Shown: positions 34,490 to 44,630, numbered from the stretch's first letter. The stretch is 64,000 nucleotides of DNA from Streptomyces sp. NBC_01214 (GCF_026340975.1 NZ_JAPEOS010000001.1:2947001-3011000), one strand, 5' to 3'. The notes: generated from the letters alone by a model not told the origin. Numbers and translations: made by a program.

Positions 34490-35640
34490 TGCTCGACATA
34501 GCCGACGAGCTACGCGCGTGGTGCGCCGCGCAGCGGGAGTTCGCACTCGCCACCGTCGTCGCCGTCAGTGGGAGCGCTCCCCGCGGCCCCGGCGCCTCCC
34601 TCGCCGTCGACGACAAGGGCACCGCGCTCGGCTCCGTCTCCGGAGGCTGCGTGGAATCCGCCGTGCACGAGCTGTGCCTCGACGCCATCGCCTCCGGCGA
34701 AGGCGGCCTGCACCGCTTCGGCTACAGCGACGACGACGCCTTCGCCGTCGGCCTGACCTGCGGCGGCGTCCTCGACGTCCTGGTCACCCCGGTGCGCGGG
34801 CTCGACCCGGTCCGGCCCGTGCTCGGCTCGGTGCTCGACGCCGCCGCCGGGGGCACCCGGGCCGCGCTCGCCCGGGTGGTCTGCGGACCGGCGCCCCAGC
34901 TGGGCCGGGCGCTCGCCGTCCACGCCGACGGCACCTACGAGGGCGGGCTCGGCGGCGGCCCCGACCTGGACCGGACCGCCGCCCGGCAGGTACGCGCGCT
35001 GCTGCTGGCCGGGCGCACCGGCACCGCCGAGCTCGGCACGGCCGGCGGGCTCTGCGGGCAGCCCCTGACCCTCCTCGTGGAATCCGCCGCCGAGGCGCCC
35101 CGGCTGCTCGTCTACGGGGCCATCGACTTCGCCGCGGCCCTCGCCCGGATCGGCGCCTTCCTCGGCCACCGGGTCACCGTGTGCGACGCCCGGCCCGTCT
35201 TCGCGACCCCGGCCCGCTTCCCCGGCGCCGACGAGGTGATCGTCGACTGGCCGCACCGGCACCTGGCCGCCGAGTGGGACGCGGGCCGCCTGGACTCCCG
35301 TACCGCGGTCTGCGTCCTCACCCACGACACCAAATTCGACGTACCGCTGCTGGAACTGGCCCTGCGGCTGCCCCTGGGCTACGTGGGAGCCATGGGATCA
35401 CGGCGCACCCACACCGAACGCGAGAGACGGTTGCGGGCGCAGGGCGTCACCGACGCCGCCCTGGCCCGCCTGCGCTCACCCATCGGACTCGACCTCGGCG
35501 GCGCCACCCCTGAGGAGACCGCGCTGGCCATCGCCGCCGAGTTCACGGCCGTCCGGCACGGCGGATCGGTGCTTCCGCTGGCCCGGCGGCGCGGCCCCGT
35601 CCACCGCCGGACCCGGCCCGCCGGGACCAAGGTCCCGTAG
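34489..35640 (+). CDS. xdhC: XdhC/CoxI-family molybdenum hydroxylase maturation factor
   Basis: 383 residues. The N-terminal XdhC domain has SAPRGPGASL, GSVSGGCVES and GLTCGGVLDV; the C-terminal Rossmann domain has RLLVYGAIDFA and GYVGAMGSRRTH. XdhC-like proteins bind the molybdenum cofactor, help sulfurate it and insert it into xanthine-dehydrogenase-type enzymes. The only such enzyme in the window is at 25346-29129, so this is its probable helper although other genes separate them. ATG 34489 is translationally coupled to the IS701-like gene. Confidence 0.88.
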   Translation: MLDIADELRAWCAAQREFALATVVAVSGSAPRGPGASLAVDDKGTALGSVSGGCVESAVHELCLDAIASGEGGLHRFGYSDDDAFAVGLTCGGVLDVLVTPVRGLDPVRPVLGSVLDAAAGGTRAALARVVCGPAPQLGRALAVHADGTYEGGLGGGPDLDRTAARQVRALLLAGRTGTAELGTAGGLCGQPLTLLVESAAEAPRLLVYGAIDFAAALARIGAFLGHRVTVCDARPVFATPARFPGADEVIVDWPHRHLAAEWDAGRLDSRTAVCVLTHDTKFDVPLLELALRLPLGYVGAMGSRRTHTERERRLRAQGVTDAALARLRSPIGLDLGGATPEETALAIAAEFTAVRHGGSVLPLARRRGPVHRRTRPAGTKVP

Positions 35641-35719
35641 GAAAAGACCACCCGGCCCGGTATGTCCTGGACGATCAGCCCGGGCGGTGTGAACGCCAGG
35701 TCGTGGGAGAATGAAGTAC

Positions 35720-35752
35720 GTGCGTTTCCCCGGCTGTCCTGCCGGGGCGTAG
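35720..35752 (+). CDS. Possible 10-residue upstream ORF before guaB1
   Basis: GTG 35720 to TAG 35752 encodes MRFPGCPAGA. It starts with a 12-bp sequence (ACGTGCGTTTCC, 35718-35729) repeated exactly at the guaB1 start (35784-35795), with a GGGAGA site upstream. A hairpin CCCCGGC / GCCGGGG (35728-35747) overlaps it. It may be a leader peptide with attenuation, or a chance duplication. Confidence 0.35.
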   Translation: MRFPGCPAGA

Positions 35753-37228
<1,476 letters not shown>

Positions 37229-37240
37229 GCTTCGTCCCTT

Positions 37241-37281
37241 CGTGGCCCCGGCCGTCCCCTGGTGGACGTCCCGGGGCCACG
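37241..37281 (+). terminator. Terminator after guaB1
   Basis: An 11-bp perfect stem, CGTGGCCCCGG and CCGGGGCCACG, around a 19-base loop, 12 bp after the guaB1 stop. Confidence 0.75.
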
Positions 37282-37338
37282 GGCGTTTCCGGGGACACGG
37301 GACCCCTGCCCGGGGGAACCGGGCTCCGCCCGGACCCG

Positions 37339-37361
37339 CGCCTCAAACGCCGGCGAGGCTG
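37339..37361. repeat. Fourth copy of the 23-bp dispersed element
   Basis: Differs by one base (GGCGAGGCT) from the three copies at 4681-4781. It directly abuts the ECF sigma relic, so the element may mark a rearrangement point. Confidence 0.8.
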
Positions 37362-37381
37362 TCTTTCAGGCGGCGGCCGGA

Positions 37382-37510
37382 TGCCGGGCCTGGACCCAGC
37401 CCGAGGCCCTGGAGGGCGGCCACGCCTCCATGCGTCCCTGGCTCTACACCGTCGGCCGGCGCCTCGCCATCGAGGCCCGGCGGGCCCGCCGGGTACGACC
37501 CGCCGAGCGC
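37382..37510 (+). pseudogene. Relic of an ECF sigma factor (region 2)
   Basis: The plus-strand translation reads CRAWTQPEALEGG and RPWLYTVGRRLAIEARRAR. This is the ECF sigma region 2 pattern (WxxPEAL, RxWLxTVARNxxID). Nothing before or after in this frame continues the protein: upstream is the dispersed repeat and downstream is antisense to another relic. It is a fragment of about 40 codons. Confidence 0.7.
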
Positions 37511-37690
37511 GGCGCGCAGCGGCAGCTCCGCCCCGAGGGCGTCGGCCGCCCCGTACCGCACCCGGCAGCCGAGCGCCGCCGCCCCGCTCAGGGCGCCGCG
37601 CGCGAAGTCGGTGCGGCCCGCGCCGGGCTCGCCCTCCACGATCAGCAGGGCTCCGCGGCCCTCCGCACCCGCGCGCACCCATGGCCGCAC
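37505..37690 (-). pseudogene. Relic of a LuxR/LAL-type regulator ATPase N terminus
   Basis: The minus-strand translation reads ALLIVEGEPGAGRTDFARG and CRVRYGAADALGAELPL, the start of the AAA-type ATPase domain of LAL regulators. The Walker A Lys is Arg (GAGRTD). Homology stops at 37505, where the frame runs into the antisense of the ECF relic. Only ~60 codons remain, so no functional protein is expected. Confidence 0.65.
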
Positions 37691-37781
37691 ATCGTCACGC
37701 TGCTGCTCCCGTCCGGCCCGCACGTCGGCGATTCCCTCCGTCCACGTCGCGCCGGTCACAGGACGCCACGCCGACGGGCCC

Positions 37782-39023
37782 TCAGAGCCGCGGAGCCTGG
37801 TGTCCGGGCGGTGAACTATGCACACCCACCCGGTACTTGGGAATGCGCAGGGTGACCTTCATGCCGGCGCCGACCCCCGTCTCCATCACCGGACCATACG
37901 CGTCCCCGTACACCTGCCGGATCCGTTCGTCGACGTTGGGCAGCCCGATCCCGGAGGAACCGCCGTGCTCCCCGGCCAGGATCCGGCGCAGCAGTGCCGG
38001 ATCCATCCCGACCCCGTTGTCCTCCACCGTGATCACCGCCTCCGCGCCCGCGTCCCGCGCCGTGATCGTGATCCGGCACTCCTCGGTGGAGTCCTCCAGC
38101 CCGTGCTTCACGGCGTTCTCCACCAGCGGTTGCAGGCACAGGAAGGGCAGCGCCACCGGCAGCACCTCCGGCGCCACTTGCAGGGTCACCTTCAGCCGGT
38201 CGCCGAACCGGGCCCCGGCTAGCGCCAGATACTGCTGCACGGAGCGCAACTCGTCCGCCAGCGTGGTGAAATCACCGTGCCGCCGGAAGGAGTACCGGGT
38301 GAAGTCCGCGAACTCCAGCAGCAGCTCCCGGGCCCGCTCCGGATCGGTCCGCACGAACGAGGCGATCGCGGCCAGGGAGTTGAAGATGAAATGCGGGGAG
38401 ATCTGCGCCCGCAGCGCCTTGATCTCCGCCTCCATCAGCCGGGTCCGCGACCGGTCCAGCTCGGACAGCTCCAGCTGCACGGACACCCACCGCGCGACCT
38501 CCGTCGCCGCCCGCACCAGCACCGCCGACTCGCGCGAACCGTACGCCACCAGCGCACCCAGCACCCCGTCCTCGCCGGTGAGCGGGGCCACCACCGCCCA
38601 CTTCAGCGGACAGTCGGGCCGCTGGCACTCGGTCCGCACGCTCTGGCTGCGCCCCGACGCCAGCATCACCGCCACCCGGGCCATCGCCCGACGCTGGTGG
38701 TGGTCGGCGCCTGGGCCGTCCCAGGCCAGCACCGACTCCCGGTCGGTGAGGCACAGCGCCTCCGTCCCCAGCAGCGACCGCAGCCGCCTGGCCGCCTTGC
38801 GGGCGGCGTCCTCGGTCAGCCCGGCGCGCAGCGGGGGAGCGGCCAGCGAAGCCGTGTGCAGGGTGTGGAAAGTGGCCCGCTCCACCGGGGTCCCCAGGTC
38901 CATCCCGGCCGCCCGCTCCCCGCGCCGGGCGTGCCACCGGCCCGCCGCCCAGCCCGCACCCAGCAGCAGCACCGCACCCGCCACCGCCAGCAACGCCAGG
39001 ACCGCCGGCGCCACCCCGGTCAC
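37782..39023 (-). CDS. LytS-type sensor histidine kinase
   Basis: 413 residues. One N-terminal membrane helix (PAVLALLAVAGAVLLLGAGW), a GAF-like region (~60-195), then the His_kinase/ATPase part: RAQISPHFIFNSL (phospho-His), LQPLVENAVKHGLE, VEDNGVGM and SSGIGLPNVDERI. GTG 39023 overlaps the symporter stop (GTGA). It probably signals to the LytTR regulator of the same minus-strand cluster, perhaps using the symporter as a substrate-sensing partner, as in BtsS/LytS-type systems. Confidence 0.9.
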   Translation of the reverse strand: MTGVAPAVLALLAVAGAVLLLGAGWAAGRWHARRGERAAGMDLGTPVERATFHTLHTASLAAPPLRAGLTEDAARKAARRLRSLLGTEALCLTDRESVLAWDGPGADHHQRRAMARVAVMLASGRSQSVRTECQRPDCPLKWAVVAPLTGEDGVLGALVAYGSRESAVLVRAATEVARWVSVQLELSELDRSRTRLMEAEIKALRAQISPHFIFNSLAAIASFVRTDPERARELLLEFADFTRYSFRRHGDFTTLADELRSVQQYLALAGARFGDRLKVTLQVAPEVLPVALPFLCLQPLVENAVKHGLEDSTEECRITITARDAGAEAVITVEDNGVGMDPALLRRILAGEHGGSSGIGLPNVDERIRQVYGDAYGPVMETGVGAGMKVTLRIPKYRVGVHSSPPGHQAPRL

Positions 39024-40750
39024 CGCGGACCACCCGCCCGCTCCCCGGCCACGACCTCCGGCAGGTGCAGCCGGGCCAAGGTGGCCGCCGTCCCCGCCGG
39101 AATCCGCGACCGGGTGGCCAGCGACACCACCACCATCGTCAGGAACCCGAGCGGCACCGACCACGCCGCCGGCCACGCGAGCAGCGTGTGCGCCCAGCCC
39201 GGCGGCGCCAGATCGGCCCGGGTCGCCAGCACCGCGCCCAGCGCCGCCCCGCCGCCCGTGACCAGCCCGGCCACCGCACCCGGCGGGGTCAGCCCGCGCC
39301 ACCAGATGCCCAGCACCAGCAGCGGACAGAACGAGGACGCCGACACGGCGAAGGCCAGACCCACCGCGTCCGCCACCGGCACCTGCGTCGCCGCCACGCT
39401 CCCGGCCAGCGGCACCAGGGTCGCCACGACCGCCGCCGAGCGGAAGCTGCGCACCCCGCGCGCCGGCAGCACGTCCTGGTGCAGCACCCCCGCCACCGCC
39501 ATGGTCAGCCCCGAGGCCGTCGACAGGAACGCCGCGAAGGCACCCCCGGCCAGCAGCGCCCCCAGCAGATCGCCGAGCACCCCGCCGAGCATCCGCCCGG
39601 GCAGCACCAGCACCGCCGCGTCCGCGTCGCCGGTCAGGGCGAGCTCCGGGGTGTAGATCCGGCCCAGCGCCCCGTACACCGGCGGCAGCAGGTAGAAGAC
39701 GCCGACCAGCGCGAGCACGACCAGCGTGGTGCGCCGCGCGGTCCGACCGTCGGGGCTGGTGTAGAACCGCACCGCGACGTGCGGCAGGCCCATCGTGCCG
39801 AGGAACGTCGCCAGGATCAGCCCGTACGTGGCGTACAGCCGGTACTCGCGCAGCCCGCCGGACGTCGGCGCCGACCAGGTGGACGCACCGGGCCGCGCCC
39901 CGGACCGGGTGTCCGGAACGGGCGCTCCGGCGGCGAACTCCAGCCGCGCGCGGGCCCGTACGGAATGCTCACCGGCGGCCAGGGTCAGCGGCGCCGACAC
40001 GTATCCGCGCCCGTCCACCTGCCCGGTCACCGTCACCGTCAGCGGATGGGCCACCGACAGCCGCACGTCCTGCGCGACCGTCACCGAGGTGTGCTCCCGG
40101 AAGACGGCCGGTGCGTCGAAGGTGGCCCGCGGCGCGCCGTCCCCGGCCCACGCCGCGATCAGGAAGAAGGCCGGCACCAGCAGGGCCGTGAGCTTCAGCC
40201 AGTACTGGAAGGCCTGGACGAAGGTGACCGAACGCATCCCGCCGCACGCCACCGCCACCGTCACCACGAACGCGACGACCAGCCCACCGACCCAGTGCGG
40301 GGCCCCGGTCAGGATCTCCAGCGTCAGCCCGGCCCCCTGCAACTGCGGCAGCAGGTACAGCCAGCCGACGCCGACCACGAACAGCACCGCGATCCGGCGC
40401 ACCACGAGCGACTCCAGCCGCGCCTCCGCGAAGTCGGGCAGCGTGTACGCGCCGGAGCGGCGCAGCGGGGCCGCCACCAGCACGAGCAGCACCACGTACC
40501 CGGCGGTGTAACCCACCGGGTACCAGAGCATCTCGGGCCCCTGGAGCAGCACCAGCCCCGCCACCCCGAGGAAGGACGCGGCGGACAGGTACTCGCCGCT
40601 GATGGCGGCCGCGTTCAGGCGGGGCCCCACCGTGCGCGAGGCGACGTAGAAGTCGGACGTGGTCCGGGACATTCGCAGGCCCAGCGCACCGACCAGAACC
40701 GTGACCAGGACGACGACGGCGACCGCGGTCAGCGCGTACGTCTGGTTCAC
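39020..40750 (-). CDS. Sodium:solute symporter (cation/acetate symporter-like)
   Basis: 576 residues with about 13 membrane helices of the SSS fold (DFYVASRTVGPRLNAAAISGEYLSAASFLG at helix 1-2; FAAFLSTASGLTMAVAGVLHQD near helix 8). It resembles ActP/MctC-type monocarboxylate symporters. An insertion of ~110 residues (~215-325), rich in Val/Thr and beta-prone with a Pro/Gly tail, sits between two helices, probably on the outside. GTG 40750 starts the gene. It is co-transcribed with the LytS-type kinase, which overlaps its end. Confidence 0.87.
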   Translation of the reverse strand: MNQTYALTAVAVVVLVTVLVGALGLRMSRTTSDFYVASRTVGPRLNAAAISGEYLSAASFLGVAGLVLLQGPEMLWYPVGYTAGYVVLLVLVAAPLRRSGAYTLPDFAEARLESLVVRRIAVLFVVGVGWLYLLPQLQGAGLTLEILTGAPHWVGGLVVAFVVTVAVACGGMRSVTFVQAFQYWLKLTALLVPAFFLIAAWAGDGAPRATFDAPAVFREHTSVTVAQDVRLSVAHPLTVTVTGQVDGRGYVSAPLTLAAGEHSVRARARLEFAAGAPVPDTRSGARPGASTWSAPTSGGLREYRLYATYGLILATFLGTMGLPHVAVRFYTSPDGRTARRTTLVVLALVGVFYLLPPVYGALGRIYTPELALTGDADAAVLVLPGRMLGGVLGDLLGALLAGGAFAAFLSTASGLTMAVAGVLHQDVLPARGVRSFRSAAVVATLVPLAGSVAATQVPVADAVGLAFAVSASSFCPLLVLGIWWRGLTPPGAVAGLVTGGGAALGAVLATRADLAPPGWAHTLLAWPAAWSVPLGFLTMVVVSLATRSRIPAGTAATLARLHLPEVVAGERAGGPR

Positions 40751-40866
40751 CGGGCGGTCCTTCGGCTGGGGAGGGGTGTCCGGAGTCTATGCACGCCCCC
40801 TGACCGGGCGACAGGCTCGATTCGGACCCACCGGACCCATCGGGTCCGTCCCGCCGGACCACCCCG

Positions 40867-41142
40867 TCAGAGCGCAGGGTCGCGGTGCTCCGCGCAGTCG
40901 CGCAGGGCGATCTCCAGCTCCACGTACGACTCCTCCGCACGCCGGAACGCCAGCGTCAGGGCCGCCTCCGCGCGCGGCGGAACCTGCTCGCGGACCCCGT
41001 CGCGGGCCTCGTACAGGATGTCGGCCCAGCGGGCGGCCGCACTGCGCAACCGGGCCAGCAGCGCCTCGGCCTCGGCGGGCCCGGCCGGCCGGGCCCGGGG
41101 CAGCCCGTTCAGGGCGTCGACCAGCGCCTGGATCTCGGACAT
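40867..41142 (-). CDS. Small helical conserved protein
   Basis: 91 residues, all-helical (ALVDALNGL, AEAEALLARLRSAAARWADIL, AALTLAFRRAEESYVELEIALRDCAEH), not recognised. ATG 41142 has GGAGGAG seven bases upstream. It stands between the LytTR regulator and symporter genes on the same strand and may belong to their transcription unit. It contains one Cys and no membrane segment. Confidence 0.65.
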   Translation of the reverse strand: MSEIQALVDALNGLPRARPAGPAEAEALLARLRSAAARWADILYEARDGVREQVPPRAEAALTLAFRRAEESYVELEIALRDCAEHRDPAL

Positions 41143-41312
41143 CGCGCTCCTCCCGCGCCGGAAGATCCACGATACGAGAGGGGCGGCGGCACCGAGGGCC
41201 GATCGGGCGGCGGTGCGGCCGACGGCTCCGGCGGATCGCCGTACGCCCCTCCCGGCGCGACGAACGGCGCGCCCGAGCGCCGGACGGTCGGGCGCGAACG
41301 GCGGGGCGGCGG

Positions 41313-41359
41313 CCGGGGAGTGGCCCGGGAGCGGCCGGGGAGCGGCCGGGGAACGGCTG
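41313..41359. repeat. Short G-rich tandem repeats
   Basis: About four imperfect copies of GGGGAGCGGCC just after the LytTR gene stop. Low-complexity DNA with no clear function. Confidence 0.5.
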
Positions 41360-41362
41360 GTT

Positions 41363-42202
41363 TCAGCCGGTCGCCTGCCGCATCAGCAGATCCCGCAGCT
41401 CCCGCGCGTGCCTGCGGCTCACCTGGAGCTCCGCCGCCCCCACCCGGACGCTGGTGGTCCCGGCCTCCAGCCGGAGCTCGTCGATCCGCGCCAGCGCCAC
41501 CAGATGGCGGCGGTGGATCCGTACGAACCCGCGCGCCGCCCAGCGCTCCTCCAGCGTGGATACGGGGATCCGGACCAGGTGGCTGCCCTCATCGGTGTGC
41601 AGGCGGGCGTAGTCGCCCTGTGCCTCGACGTAGGAGATGTCCGCGATCGCCACGAAGCGGGTGACGCCGCCCAGTTCGACGGCGATCTGGTCCGCCGTGC
41701 GGTCGGTGACGGTGACCTCGGCCACCGGCCGGCGCGGCGCCGGCACGGCCGGGGCGCCCGACACCGGCGCGTCTGCGCCCGCGAGCGCAGCCGCCGCGCA
41801 CTCTTCGGACCGGCCCAGCTGCTCGCAGGCTCGCCGGACGGCCTCGGCCAGCCGCTCCGGGCGCACGGGCTTGAGCACGTAGTCCACGGCCTTCAGGTCG
41901 AAGGCCTGTACGGCGAAACCCTCGTGGGCGGTGACGAACACGATCAGCGGCGGCCGCGCGAACCCGGCCAGCAGCCGCGCGACGTCCAGCCCGGTCAGCC
42001 CGGCCATGTGGATGTCCAGGAACACCACGTCGATGCCGTCGGCCCCGTCCGGGCCGGACTCCAGGGCCCGGGTGACCCGGCGCAGGGCCTCGGTGGCGTC
42101 CGAGGCACCCTCCGCCCTGCGCACGCGGGGGTCCGAGCGCAGCAGGTAGAGCAGTTCCTCCAGGAGCGGCTTCTCGTCGTCGACGGCCAGTACGCGCAGC
42201 AT
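41363..42202 (-). CDS. LytTR-family response regulator
   Basis: 279 residues. Receiver domain (1-~125): VLAVDDEKP, phospho-acceptor Asp63 in VVFLDIHMAG, VFVTAHEG and VLKPVRPE. An Ala/Pro linker leads to the LytTR DNA-binding domain (~180-275): YVEAQGDYARLHTDEGSHLVRIPVSTLEERW, RIHRRHLVAL and VRVGAAELQVSRRHARELRDLL. It probably works with the LytS-type kinase at 37782. The gene begins the minus-strand cluster; a terminator of the upstream lipoprotein gene lies at 42249. Confidence 0.92.
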   Translation of the reverse strand: MLRVLAVDDEKPLLEELLYLLRSDPRVRRAEGASDATEALRRVTRALESGPDGADGIDVVFLDIHMAGLTGLDVARLLAGFARPPLIVFVTAHEGFAVQAFDLKAVDYVLKPVRPERLAEAVRRACEQLGRSEECAAAALAGADAPVSGAPAVPAPRRPVAEVTVTDRTADQIAVELGGVTRFVAIADISYVEAQGDYARLHTDEGSHLVRIPVSTLEERWAARGFVRIHRRHLVALARIDELRLEAGTTSVRVGAAELQVSRRHARELRDLLMRQATG

Positions 42203-42248
42203 GCGGCCGAGTCTAGAGAGGACCGGGCCGCGGCGGAACGGAAAAGGG

Positions 42249-42289
42249 GCGCGGCCCCCGCCCAGGGGGGAGGTGGGCGAGGGCCGCGC
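42249..42289 (-). terminator. Terminator of the lipoprotein gene
   Basis: 14 base pairs with one mismatch (outer arm GCGCGGCCC / GGGCCGCGC, inner CGCCC / GGGCG), then CCCCTTTTC on the minus strand. It lies 60 bp after the lipoprotein stop and just before the LytTR gene. Confidence 0.75.
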
Positions 42290-42349
42290 GAACGGGGTGG
42301 GGGGAGGGAAGGGAACGACGGGAGGTGGGGGGAGGGGCAGGGGCAGGGG

Positions 42350-43390
42350 CTACTGGACGGTGATGAGCTTGCCGTCCGGAGAGACGGCGTACCAGGTGCC
42401 GCCCACGCCCTGGCCGTTGACGTCGCCCGGCTTCTTGTCACCGCTGAAGGTGTACACGGGCCAGCAGTCGACGCTCTGCTGCTTCTGGCCGTCCGGACGG
42501 TTGAGCACCGTGTAGTTCTTCTCGACGATCCCCTTGTCCTTGGCCTTCTCCAGCGGCGCGACGACCGGCCACTTGGTCAGGCAGTCGCCCACGCACTTGG
42601 AGGTCATCGGCCACTGGGTGTCCGGCTTGAACCGGTAGACGGTCATGCCCTTGCCGTCGACGATGTGGTCGCCCAGCTTGGGGTCCTTGGCCACCGACAG
42701 CTTCCCGTCGGCCTCGGCTGCGCCGCCGCCCGCGGCCGGGGGCGCGGACTCGGCGGGCGGCGCGGATTCGGCGGGCGGCGCCGCCTCGGCGGGCGGCGCG
42801 CCCTCGGCCGGCGTGGCCTTCGCCGCCTTCTTGCCGTCCGCCGCGAGGGCGAACCAGACGCCGCCGACGCCCTGCCCGTTGACGTCGCCCGCCTTGGTGT
42901 CCTTGCTGTAGCGGTAGGCGGGCCAACCGCCCACCGTCAGCTGCTTGCTGCCGTCGGTGCGCACCACTTCGCCGAGCAGCGCCGGGTCCATGCCGGCGGC
43001 GGCGGTGGCATCGCCCGCGGCGACCACCGGCCAGGTCTTCTCGCAGTCGCCGTCGCAGTTCGACTTCGGCGGCTTGGCGGTGTCCTTGTCGAAGCGATAG
43101 AGGGTCATTCCGGCGCTGTCGGTGAGGACCGGCCCGACCTTGTCGTTGGAGGTGATCGCCAGCTGCCCGGCCGGCTTGGCGCCCGAGGCGCCCGCAGCCC
43201 CCGCAGCTCCCGCAGCGCCGTCGGAGCCGTAGCCGGCGTCCGAGGCCTTCCCGGTGTCCGGGGCCGCGGCGGCGGCCCCGACCGGCTTGGTCGTGTCCGC
43301 GGCCTTGTCGTCGGTGGGGCCGCAGGCCGTCGCTGCCAGCACGACGACGATCGCGGCCGCGGCCAGGGTGGTTCCGCGCTTGATGCCCAT
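42350..43390 (-). CDS. Lipoprotein with secreted-repeat domains (PF03640-like)
   Basis: 346 residues. A signal peptide ends at Cys23 (LAATAC), so the protein is membrane-anchored outside. The mature part holds two pairs of repeats: TLYRFDKD...CDGDCEKTWPVV and TVYRFKPD...CVGDCLTKWPVV, each followed by a PAYRYSKD / PVYTFSGD unit ending GDVNGQGVGGxW. The Tyr and paired-Cys pattern fits the secreted repeat family of unknown function. An Ala/Pro-rich linker with APPAES units joins the halves. ATG 43390 follows GGGAGAG; a longer frame to 43459 is not needed. Confidence 0.87.
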   Translation of the reverse strand: MGIKRGTTLAAAAIVVVLAATACGPTDDKAADTTKPVGAAAAAPDTGKASDAGYGSDGAAGAAGAAGASGAKPAGQLAITSNDKVGPVLTDSAGMTLYRFDKDTAKPPKSNCDGDCEKTWPVVAAGDATAAAGMDPALLGEVVRTDGSKQLTVGGWPAYRYSKDTKAGDVNGQGVGGVWFALAADGKKAAKATPAEGAPPAEAAPPAESAPPAESAPPAAGGGAAEADGKLSVAKDPKLGDHIVDGKGMTVYRFKPDTQWPMTSKCVGDCLTKWPVVAPLEKAKDKGIVEKNYTVLNRPDGQKQQSVDCWPVYTFSGDKKPGDVNGQGVGGTWYAVSPDGKLITVQ

Positions 43391-43508
43391 CTTGATCTCT
43401 CCCACTCGTGGTGTCCTTCGCGTCCGCCACCGTGATGGCGTCAACTCTGCCCAGGACACGCCGCGATGGGAGAGATCTGTTCACCTCGTCCGGTGTGGGC
43501 TGTTTCAC

Positions 43509-44630
43509 TCACCCCACGCCGAACCCGGAGCGCCGCAGGGCCGTGGCCACAGCGAGGCCGAGCACCTGGTGTCCGCTGTCGTTGGGGTGCAATCCGTCCG
43601 CCAGGTGTTCGGGACCGAGCAGGTCCCGGCCCGGTAGCACGGCGAGCCGGTCGTCCCCCGCGGCCATCCGGTCCCGGGCGGCGCGCTCCATCGCGTCCCG
43701 CAGGGCGCCGAGGGTGGCACCGAGCTTGTTCGGGGTGCGCTCGGCGTCGGGCCGCAGGACGGGGGAGACCAGCAGGATCGGGGTCCGCGGGTGCCCCTGG
43801 CGGACCAGTTCGAGGAACGCGCGCGTGGTCTCGTACAGCAGCGGAGGCGAAAAGGGCACCCGGGACCAGCAGTTGGTGCCGAAGGCGAGCGTGAGGACGT
43901 CGGCGGGCAGGCCCGCGAGCTGCTCGGCGGTGGTCAGCTCACCGCGCGCGGCGCCCGCGTAGCCGAGGTTGACGGTGTCCCAGCCGAGCGCCCGGCCGGT
44001 GACGGCGGGCCAGCCGTGCGCGGGGCGGGTGGACCACCAGCCCTCGGTGATGGAGTCGCCGTGCACCACCCAGCGCGGGGTCGGCGGCGCCGGGGCGAGC
44101 GGGCCGCCGATCCCGCGCAGCTCGAGGATCAGCGGGGACTGGGTCTCGGGCGGGTGGATGGTGAAGGGGCCGGTGCCGCCACCCAGGTCGATCCGTACGA
44201 CGGCCTCCGCAGCCGGTTCGGTGAACACCTCGGTGACCACCCCGTGCCGGTCCCACAGCGCGAAGCCGTGCGCGAGGTCGCGCAGCGCGTCGGTGGGCCC
44301 GGGCACGGTCGCCCGGTAGTGGACCTCCACCGACCGCGCGGTCTCGGTGGTGAACTCCAGCCGGACGCCGATGGGCAGGGTGGAGCGCTCGCCGGTGTCC
44401 CAGGGCAGCCGCATGGTGTCGGTCGGATCGGCGCGGACCGGCCGGCCCCGGTCCAGCCAGGCGACCCCGCGCAGGAAGGGCAGCGCGTCCTGCCAGGGCG
44501 CCGGCCCGTCGGGGTGGCGCTGCGGCCCTGCCGACCACGTCGGTCCCGGCGGCCCGGTCGGCAGCCCCGGTCCGTCCGGCCCTGCGGGTCCCGCGGGTCC
44601 CGCTGGTCCTGCTGGTCCTGCTGGTATCAC
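43509..44630 (-). CDS. SGNH/GDSL hydrolase with collagen-like N terminus
   Basis: 373 residues. C-terminal SGNH hydrolase: nucleophile Ser in VVHGDSITEG, oxyanion Asn in AFGTNCW, and Asp-His in LADGLHPND. A beta-sandwich region (~45-180) precedes it. The N terminus is IPAGPAGPAGPAGPAGPDGP, a short collagen-like Gly-Pro-X tract of six to seven triplets. GTG 44630 is chosen for its GGAGG site six bases upstream and its GTGA overlap with the stop of a dehydrogenase relic. There is no signal peptide, so it is probably intracellular. The substrate is likely an ester, acyl group or carbohydrate acetyl. Confidence 0.83.
   Translation of the reverse strand: MIPAGPAGPAGPAGPAGPDGPGLPTGPPGPTWSAGPQRHPDGPAPWQDALPFLRGVAWLDRGRPVRADPTDTMRLPWDTGERSTLPIGVRLEFTTETARSVEVHYRATVPGPTDALRDLAHGFALWDRHGVVTEVFTEPAAEAVVRIDLGGGTGPFTIHPPETQSPLILELRGIGGPLAPAPPTPRWVVHGDSITEGWWSTRPAHGWPAVTGRALGWDTVNLGYAGAARGELTTAEQLAGLPADVLTLAFGTNCWSRVPFSPPLLYETTRAFLELVRQGHPRTPILLVSPVLRPDAERTPNKLGATLGALRDAMERAARDRMAAGDDRLAVLPGRDLLGPEHLADGLHPNDSGHQVLGLAVATALRRSGFGVG

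Noticed and set aside
39065..43435. A 1456-codon open frame on the plus strand
   Set aside because: It is antisense to the symporter, LytTR and lipoprotein genes, which have clear domains. Composition is low-complexity Arg/Gly/His/Gln.
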